From positions 2,542,001 to 2,606,000 of the forward strand of contig NC_047063.1 in the NCBI RefSeq assembly GCF_902459465.1: DNA of 64,000 nucleotides, given 5' to 3'. The number at the start of each line of letters is the position of its first letter. Positions within the stretch are counted from its first letter, which is position 1. The stretch comes from Asterias rubens (Eukaryota > Echinodermata > Asteroidea > Forcipulatida > Asteriidae). Made by a program: the position numbers and the translations under genes. The notes below the pieces were generated by a model, which did not search any database, was not told the DNA's origin, and saw nothing but the letters and a program-made list of their open reading frames with translations. Positions 34,801-43,800 of the stretch are shown one piece after another.

Positions 34801-37800
34801 GTGCACATCCTACGCCATGGAACATGCGTCTTTGTATCACATCACATGATTGGTTCTCGACCAATAAAACTTCACAATCTGCTACCGGGGTATAACAATG
34901 AAGTATGTTACTAAGGACATCTTGTACTTTGGAACAGGCTAACACATCAGTTACAAAATAATGGATATCAACTATATGGTACAATGACTAATTGTTGACC
35001 TCTGACATGAACTACGCGACTGTAAACATTCAAGTGGGACATGTGACTAACCTTGACTTGGGCATACTGGGATACCTTCCAAGATGGAAGAAAGATAATC
35101 TTGTGATTTTAGTGATTTAGTTACCCAAATACATCATCATATAGTTCAAGTATTCTATTGAAACTACCAATTCAGACACAAACTTATGTTCATTTTAAAT
35201 ACTGGTCTATTGCAAATGTTTCCTTTTTTTCAACTAGACGTTTCAATTCAAAAATCATACGGCACTACAATATACAATTAACATCTCAGTCTTAGTCTTT
35301 CCTTAAAGGGAAGGTACATGTTTGGTAATTGTCAAAGACCAGTCTTCTCACTTGGTGTATCCCATCATGTGCATAAAATCACAAGCCTGTGAAAATTTGG
35401 GCTCAATCGGTCATCGAAGTTACGAGAAAATGATGAAAGAAAAAAACACCCTTGTTGGACGAATTTGTGTGCTTTCAGATAGAATAAAAGACTTCTAGCT
35501 AGAAGTCTTTTATTATTTTAGTGAGAAACTAACTCTTTCTCAAAATCTATGCTACTTCAGAGGGAGCAGTTTCTCACAATGTTTTATACCATCAACCTCT
35601 CCCCATTACTCGTTACCAAGTAAGGTTTTATGCTAATAATTATTTTGAGTAATTACCAATAGTGTCCACTTCCTTTAAAATTAAACCAAGGGAGCCCCTT
35701 GTAAATTGCTGCCATGTGAAAAGATCTTCAGTCTCAAATCCGACCAACATCCATAAATCCAGCTAGAATCTCACCTCAAAGTATTCCCTGGTCCGTCTTG
35801 CTTCCAGCATTACGTTGTGCCACGCCTCAAACACAAGCCGAGATAAAGACATGTCGTACACATTCTTTATGATATTGTACGCACCTGCAATAGATAAATA
35901 AAAAGGGCAGTAAAGTTTATGGGATTGATGCGTAGATTTTTGGATTTCTGGAGACTTCTCAGTTCTGAAAAGAACTGTCCTGCTTTTAAACTACTACCTG
36001 GGCGGAAGTTAGAAAAACATCTGGGACTACTACTTTAGATTCTAAGTGGATTGAGGTGACTTTTCGTTGTTAACTTCACTGGCACAGAGTGAGTTCTTGA
36101 TTGGTCTTGAACTGTTTGGACTAGCATGCTCTAATGAACGCACTGAATTTAACTTTTTGACTGTCACAAAAATTCCTCTTTGGACAGTACATACCTATTT
36201 GTCTGGGTATCCGATGACGTTATATGTTTCAAGTTAGCTTAGATATCTAAAGAGTATCTATAAAAATGGCATTTAAAAAAAACAGATCTTATATTCTTTA
36301 TCCCAATGCAAATTTAACCGCGTAATTGAAAACATGGTAGTCGCGACTCGACTAAGGAATCAATAGCCGCAGCTATTACACTAGTTACACTAATCACCCA
36401 GGCTTACTCGAGAGAACACCTTGCTTACACGTACCGCTGTATACATGTAGGATAAACCAGATACTATTCTTTATTACCGATGCAAACTTACCATCTACTC
36501 AAAGAGGTTTCAGTTACATTTAACAGAAGGGACGCAGGTAGAAACAGGGTGAAAGGATAGAAGCAGATTGCAGGCAGAAGAACAAAGCAAGAGAAGAATA
36601 AAACAAAAAGCAAAATAATAGAGACCTCATTATTTACAAGAAGTTAAGTGAGAATATGCAATACATTTTAAAGGAAAGAATTTTAGTTCTGACTGGCAGT
36701 GCCCAAAACAAACATATTGCCAAAATAGGGAGATCGCCATCAACATGTACATAAACATGTATAAGGCTAGATAATAATAATAATGGCTTCTTATACAGCG
36801 CTCAGGTCCGTCACGCAGTGACACTCATGGGGCTTCAACATTATTACCCCTGGTTACTGGGCCTTAAATCATCTCAGCTCCCTGGGGAGTATACAGCCTG
36901 TGCCGCCAAATATGTAGCGCAATCAAGGCTAATCAATCACAAGAACCAACTCTGCCCTCACAGGTACCCATTTACCCCTGGGTGGAGAGAAGCAATTATA
37001 GTGAAGTGTCTTGCTCAAGGACACAAGTGTCACGACCGGGATTCGAATCCACACTCCACTGAACAGAATCCCCAGAGCTTGAATTCGGTGCTGTCATCCG
37101 CTCGGCCCTGACACCCCAAGGTAGACTCAGTTGGTAGAGTGACAGCTTGCAAAGAGGTTGTTGGTTCATATCCCACTCTAGTAAATTTTTCTTTGTTCAG
37201 TCCCAAATTAAAAATTAAAAACACAGCTTTCTGGACATTAGATATCTTCTGGGTACAAAAAGAGAGAAATTTGCGGTTCCGTCCGTTTTGGAAAGAACAC
37301 GTGTACAGGAAAAAATATGAGAGATTTTTTGTTTTGTCCCTCCCCAATATTTTATTGGTTTATTTTATTGGTTTATAGAAAGATTCAAACATAGCAGCCC
37401 AAGAGCCGACTTATGTTTAAACATAAAGAAAAAGAGCAAAACAAGAATTAAAACATAAACATGTGTACTGGTAAGAATTTTATTACTAAAAATAACAAAA
37501 TGGCAGCTGTTTAGACACCAATTATCTTCTGAGTAAATTTCTCAGACCTTGAAGGGGGAAACTCCTTAATTGTGACAAATGGCCCGATGGTGACTTACTT
37601 TCCTGGCGGTCTTTGCGGAAGCGATACCACTGCATCCAATACTGCAGGTGCACCCGTTGTTTGCGCATGTCGTAGTACTCAGCGGCTTGGACCATTTTAC
37701 GAGCCATCATGAGACGACGACGCTTCTTCCTCTCGTGGTACAACAGCCAGGCACTGGATTGGGGGAGAGGAGTCAAATGAGCAGGAATTAGCAAACATCA

Positions 37801-40800
37801 CTAAGACAGTGCGGTAAGTACACTATTTGAATTATGAGAAGTAACTGGAGATATTTTTTTTTTGACAGGGCTCGGGAAAGTACCGAGTATACAGTGCTAG
37901 CACACATTGTGTATAATGGGTATAACCAAAATTAATGTGAACTTTATCCCCTATGCAAATTTCCAACTAGAGATAGTAATTTTGCGGGTGCAACAATGTA
38001 TAAAATATCTTTCGTGGGAGTGTTGACTCTGAAAAGAGTCGGTGTGATCTCGACACTTCGGACAGTAAATGTGCAGTAAGTACACTCTTCAAATGATAAG
38101 AGGTATCTAAAAAATAGTAAACTTGCGGGTACAACAATGTATTAAGTCTCTTTTGAAGGAGTGTTGGCTCTGAAAAGAGTCGGTGAACGCTTCTCCTGCG
38201 TTTGAAATGTCCGAATTAAAGCAATTAGAATGGCTCTTTGTTCTATATACTTGAACACCTCTGCAAAGTAGAGTATAGGTCTTTATGAGTGAGAGCAAGC
38301 TGGAAGCCTGGGCCCAATTTCATAGAGCTGCTAAGCACAAAAATGTGCTTAGCATGAAATGTCTTTCTTGATAAAAACAGGATTACCAACCAACTTTCCT
38401 ATCGTTGCATATTGCTTGTTACATGTATTCAGCTGTTGTTTGCTTATAAATCCTGAAAATCACGTGGAAATTTGGTTGGCAATCCTGTTTTTATCAAGGC
38501 AAAAAATTTCATGCTAAGCAAATTTGTTTGTGTTTAGTAGCTCAAACACCCTGATAGGAAAAACCAGGTCGGACACCTACCTGAACGTCATGGTGACGAG
38601 TTTGTTATTGTAGCACTGATATGCCTTCTGGTACATGATAGGAGTAGGCTGAAAAACAACAAATAAAGAGTAGGCTTTTATTTATTTTTTAAAACAGCTT
38701 GGCATTTAAACACAAGTGGCAGAGGAAAGAGATATAATGCACATCACACACACACATGCAGGTGGAATGCGTTAGATTAGTCAAACTGAAAACACTGCAA
38801 ATTCAGAGCACAAATGTGTGGATGGTTCAGTTTATTGACTCGTGTTGCATTTAAAGGGCTAAAAATACCACTCTGTCAACACCAATATGTATTTCAGACA
38901 AAACATGAGTTCATAATGGATATATTAATGAATTTACATGTAACATGGATATTTTGAGACATCTGAATTAACCAGCTCTCTTTATAAACCCACGAGGAAT
39001 AATTTCAATCAAAACGCAGCTTCTTTTAATTGACATAATTGCTCAGACTAACACTCATAGAAGTGCTTAGACCCTTCAAGATGAAAACTATAGTGCAAGC
39101 ACAGCAAGAGAAATCAGTGAACATTTTATAAAAGTTCTTTTGTTATAAAAGTCTAAAACTCTCAGTCCAGCTTTACAAAAACTAATAGGAGACTTTCCAA
39201 CGCTAGGTGGCAGCAGACATACCGGGTAAATTTCCATTGTTTACGTAGTTCTGAACATGCGCATAATTCTGAGAACAATGGATTTACCCGGTAAGTCTGC
39301 TGCCCTCTATCGTCCCAGAAAGTCTCCCATTGTTTGTCAATAATAAATATTCAGAAACTGTAGAATGTTTCTTCCATCATCTTAAGAACCTTGTAAGAGG
39401 TAAGAGAGAGTCTCTATGATGCCTTAATATAAAAGATGTTTAAATTGGAACCGTTACACTAAAGGGAAATACTGTACGAGTATTTATTTTAGCAATATGC
39501 GTGTAGTACATCAAAGTGAACAATTTCCCTTGTAGTATGTGTAGCAGAGTAAAATTACACATGTTTTGATTGCGACTCAAAAAAAACACAATTGCCAACT
39601 CAATGTTAGCATTCTGTGTGCACAAATTAAGTTCAGTCTAAATTTCTTGCTATGTAAAATTGCCAGACAAAATTGTTTCCTGCAACACAGATTGTAAAAG
39701 AGTGTCAGAGAGAAAGCTAGCCAGTTGTTGTACATGTACAATGTGCTTATCGGCAGGAAGTCATCATTTTGATGTCAGTCTGTGCAGGTGTTTACCGCAG
39801 CATCATCAATAAAAGTGATTCAAGCAAACATGGTGCTTATAAATCAGGGTGCATTTGGTTTCTTTCTTACCATCTACTATTTATTTTTTATTACTACAAC
39901 AAATTTCAAAAAGTTGTGGATTTTTTATTTATTTTTAGGTTTATACATGAACAATGGGAAACTTATTTGGAAAATACTTGGCACTCTACCAACTGAGCTA
40001 TTAATATTGGCGGTCTCCCTTATTAAGAGTCGGTAGAGAGCTGGTGTCCCAGGGAATTCTGTACGCCAGGGATCTGTCCGCCATATGGGAAATTATCATA
40101 GGCTGAAGGAGAAAGATTCAAACGAGGGCGCTATCAGAAGAAGTTTGTACACAGTTTGCCATATGGGGGACACAATCTCCAGGGGGGGGGGGGGGGGGGC
40201 GACATTATCTTATGTCATAATGGCATGTTAATCCATAGGACATCGCAGGTACAAGTCCTGCTTGAGTCATTTTTTCTTTGTCCAAACCAAATTTATTACA
40301 TTATCAGTATACGGATCAAAAACAAGTTGGTTCCACATTAAGCCTTGGGTAAGATTGGCAACCCCCCACCAAATCTGATGAGAACATTACTCAATTTACT
40401 TGAGGGAGCGGGGGTTGGGGAATTACCAACTTGGGGTGACAAGTATTTGAGTATTAATTAAATCAGGGATAAAGAAAAACTGGACACCTGTAGTTTGTAC
40501 ATGTGCAATACTGAATCACCGACTTCAAAGAGATGGCACAACATTGGTTTTTGTTCGCTTACATTATTGAAATTTTAGCTTTGTCTTAAGTTTAAAGAAG
40601 TCACATGAGTTTTTGTTAACTGCCTTTCGGAGCAGACTTTGTGCCTAGGTTTTGCATTGATGAACCAGTCATTATTGCAGGCTGAAGTAACAGACTGTGG
40701 GAAGTCTTGCACGTATTGAAAACGAGGAAACAACGTGTGGACATTACAAGACAGTTAGGTTTTGTAAGTTCGATCAAACAGGTACAGTAACAATGTTGTG

Positions 40801-43800
40801 CTATTTCTTTAAGGGAAGGTACACGTTTGGTAATTACTCAAAACAAATATTAACTTAAAAACTGACTAGGTAACTAGTGTTGGAGAGCTGTTGATAGTAT
40901 AAAACATTGTGGGAAACGACTCCCTCTAAAGTAACTAAAGTAGTTATTGAGAAAGAGGTAATTTCTCACTAAAATAAAAAAAGACTTCTAGCTAGAAGTC
41001 TTTTATTCCTATCTGAAAGCACACAGATTCGTCCAACAAGGGTGTTTTTCTTTCATCATTTTCTCCCAACTCCGATGACCAAGTGAGCTCAAATTTTCAC
41101 AGGTTTGTTATTTTATGCATATGTTGAGATACACCAAGTGAGAACACTGGTCTTTGACAATTACCAATAGTGTACCTTCCCTTTAAAAGTTGCTGTCACG
41201 AAGAAGGTCTGAAACGTAGGATGAGTGTGAATGGGATTGGTCCAGAGTTTGTAATGTTACAATGGATTCAAATGAAAACTGAACACAATCCTTGTCAAGA
41301 AAACAGATGGAGAAAACTGATGTATAAAAAGAGAGGAATCACAACTTGATAGTATTTAACTATTTATTACCCTCCATTCCCATGGCTGTTTGGCAACAAA
41401 GAAGAAACAAAAATGGGTTAACATTGCCTGGCGTCATTATAGTCATGGATAGAAATATATAGCACTCTAGCAATATAGCACAAGATACATTAGGTGTTGC
41501 AGGTCTGTATGCTTCATTTTTGAAGGGCAAGGGCACCAAGGCATTTTCTCCCTGGTAAAGTGCACCCTATGAGGAAATTGCAAGTTTCTACTTGGAGCAT
41601 TTCAAGGGCACCAAGGCTATGACCTGGGCCATATATATATACAGGCAGTGAGCGCCAAGACCGCTAGAGGGCGCTGTTTGTTTGTGATCATTCATTTGTG
41701 AATAAGCTCTTGACCCATTGACTTGTGTGTCAGGAAATCGGGTGACGTACATGTATGGGCGGATTGATATTAGTTTTAGACAGTGTCACTCGGTTCATTC
41801 ATAAAAAGAACCGGATCTAAATTAAAGATTCTTTTGATATAGTGATTGACTCTACATGTAGAAGGAAAACTTTCAAAATCTTTCAACAAAAATTGTCAGA
41901 GTTGTCATTGTTTTAACTCTTTACAGAGGTGAGCACAGTTCAATACTTATTTTATGCTGTCTTAATAGAAGTTTCCGACAATCGCTGATAATAGGAATCC
42001 GGTTACTTGGTTGTAGTTAGAGGACTATCCTGTTTATTAATAGGTATCGGCGCCCCTTGCGGATATCCGGTTAGGTCAAAAACATTATACACGGTTACTG
42101 TTAGGAAAAGCTATTCACCATAAATAATAATAATATCTGTGGTTTCTTATAAAGCACACATGTCTGTCACCCAGTGACGCTCCTGGCGCTGTAACATATA
42201 GTATTTCCTGCCAGATGTGGGACTACGTTTGAATTATGAGACCTAATTCTGATAGCACCATGTAATGCTTTACATGGTGCTGTGGCAAAATTTGCTGCCG
42301 ATCGGACCAGGAACACCGGGGCAAACCCCTTCTCTTTTCGATAAGTGCACTGGGCTCTTTTACATGCGTTACAGACCAACGGTTTACAGACCAAGGGTTT
42401 AACGTCCCATCTGAAGGACGAAACAATGGTTAAGTGTCATGCTTAAGGACACAAGTGTCACGGCTGGGGCCAATTTCATAGAGCTGCTTAAGCAAAAAAT
42501 TTGCTTAAGCACGAAAATAGCTCGCTTATTTTTCACATGTTACTGGCAAAAAATGTCATGCCATATACATTGCTTGTGACTGGTATTTAGCTGTGGTTTA
42601 CTTAGCATAACAATCGAGTGGAGTCTTGGCCAGTAATCTGATTTTACTAAGCAAGGATTTTTTTGCTTAAGCAAAATTTTGTGCTTAAGCAGCTCTATGA
42701 AATTGGGCCCTGGAGATTAACCGGATATTTGATTTATTCGCCAAGGCCTAGAAGTTGCAAACAAGTCTAGTAGAACTGTTGCAACATTCTGAAGAAAAAA
42801 CCAAAATACACCAAATCAGAGTAAATAATGGCACGTACCTGCAGATTTTCTTCGTCGAACATGAAGAGAGCATCCAGGTAGTTTGCACTGAGACGCTTTC
42901 TTGGTTTAGCATGCCGGGGAATTAACGTGTCCCTACATACAGAGACAAAAGAAGAAAAGAAAAAATGTGTATTGTTAAAGCCATTGGACACTTTCGGTAA
43001 ACAGCATTGTCCAAGGCCCACACTTCGTGCATCACAACTTCTACATAAAATAACAAACCTGTGAAAATTTAGGCTCAACCAATCATCGGAGTCGGGAGAA
43101 AATAACGGGAAAAACCCACCCTTGTTTCTGCACGTGTGTTTAAAATAAATCTGTAAATCTTGATATCGAGAATTGATATTGTTTTAATGTTTTCTCAACA
43201 AGTAAAGCATTTCATGGAATAATATTTCAAGAGAAGTCTTTCACCACTACCTTCTGTAAACCCTGTAATTTGTAAATCTGTGAACTTTTAATTTTTTTTT
43301 TGTTCGGAAAGTGTCCAATGGCTTTAAGCCTAAACAAAAATTTGGGTTTTTGGGGGAGGGGTGGGGAAGCAAGGGCAAAAACAAATTGAGGGGATGGATT
43401 TGTAATGTATCGCATGCATTGGTGTTTTTAGGGGGCAAGAGGGGGGTGGAGGGGTTCTGAGTTCAGGGGAAGGGGCGGGGCTGGCTTCAGCGAAGTTAAT
43501 GCAGCCAGCCATGCCAGAAACACCTTCTCTTGACAGGCAAGTGAACTGGGTTCTATTGTTTTTTAGAACTTTCTCTTTTTGATAAACAAACCGTCTTGGT
43601 TGGCATGGTCGGCCAAATGCTAGTAAAACAAATGTATTAACAAAGTTCAACATTTTCTGCAAACTTTCAGTTAAATAAAATACCTCTCATAATTAGTTGT
43701 TCTGTATTAAACAAAATCAACAAATTTGTTAAATTGCTACAAAAAAAATAATGATCTTTTCTTGATTTGCACTCATGGCTTTCCATTGTTTTCCAATCTG

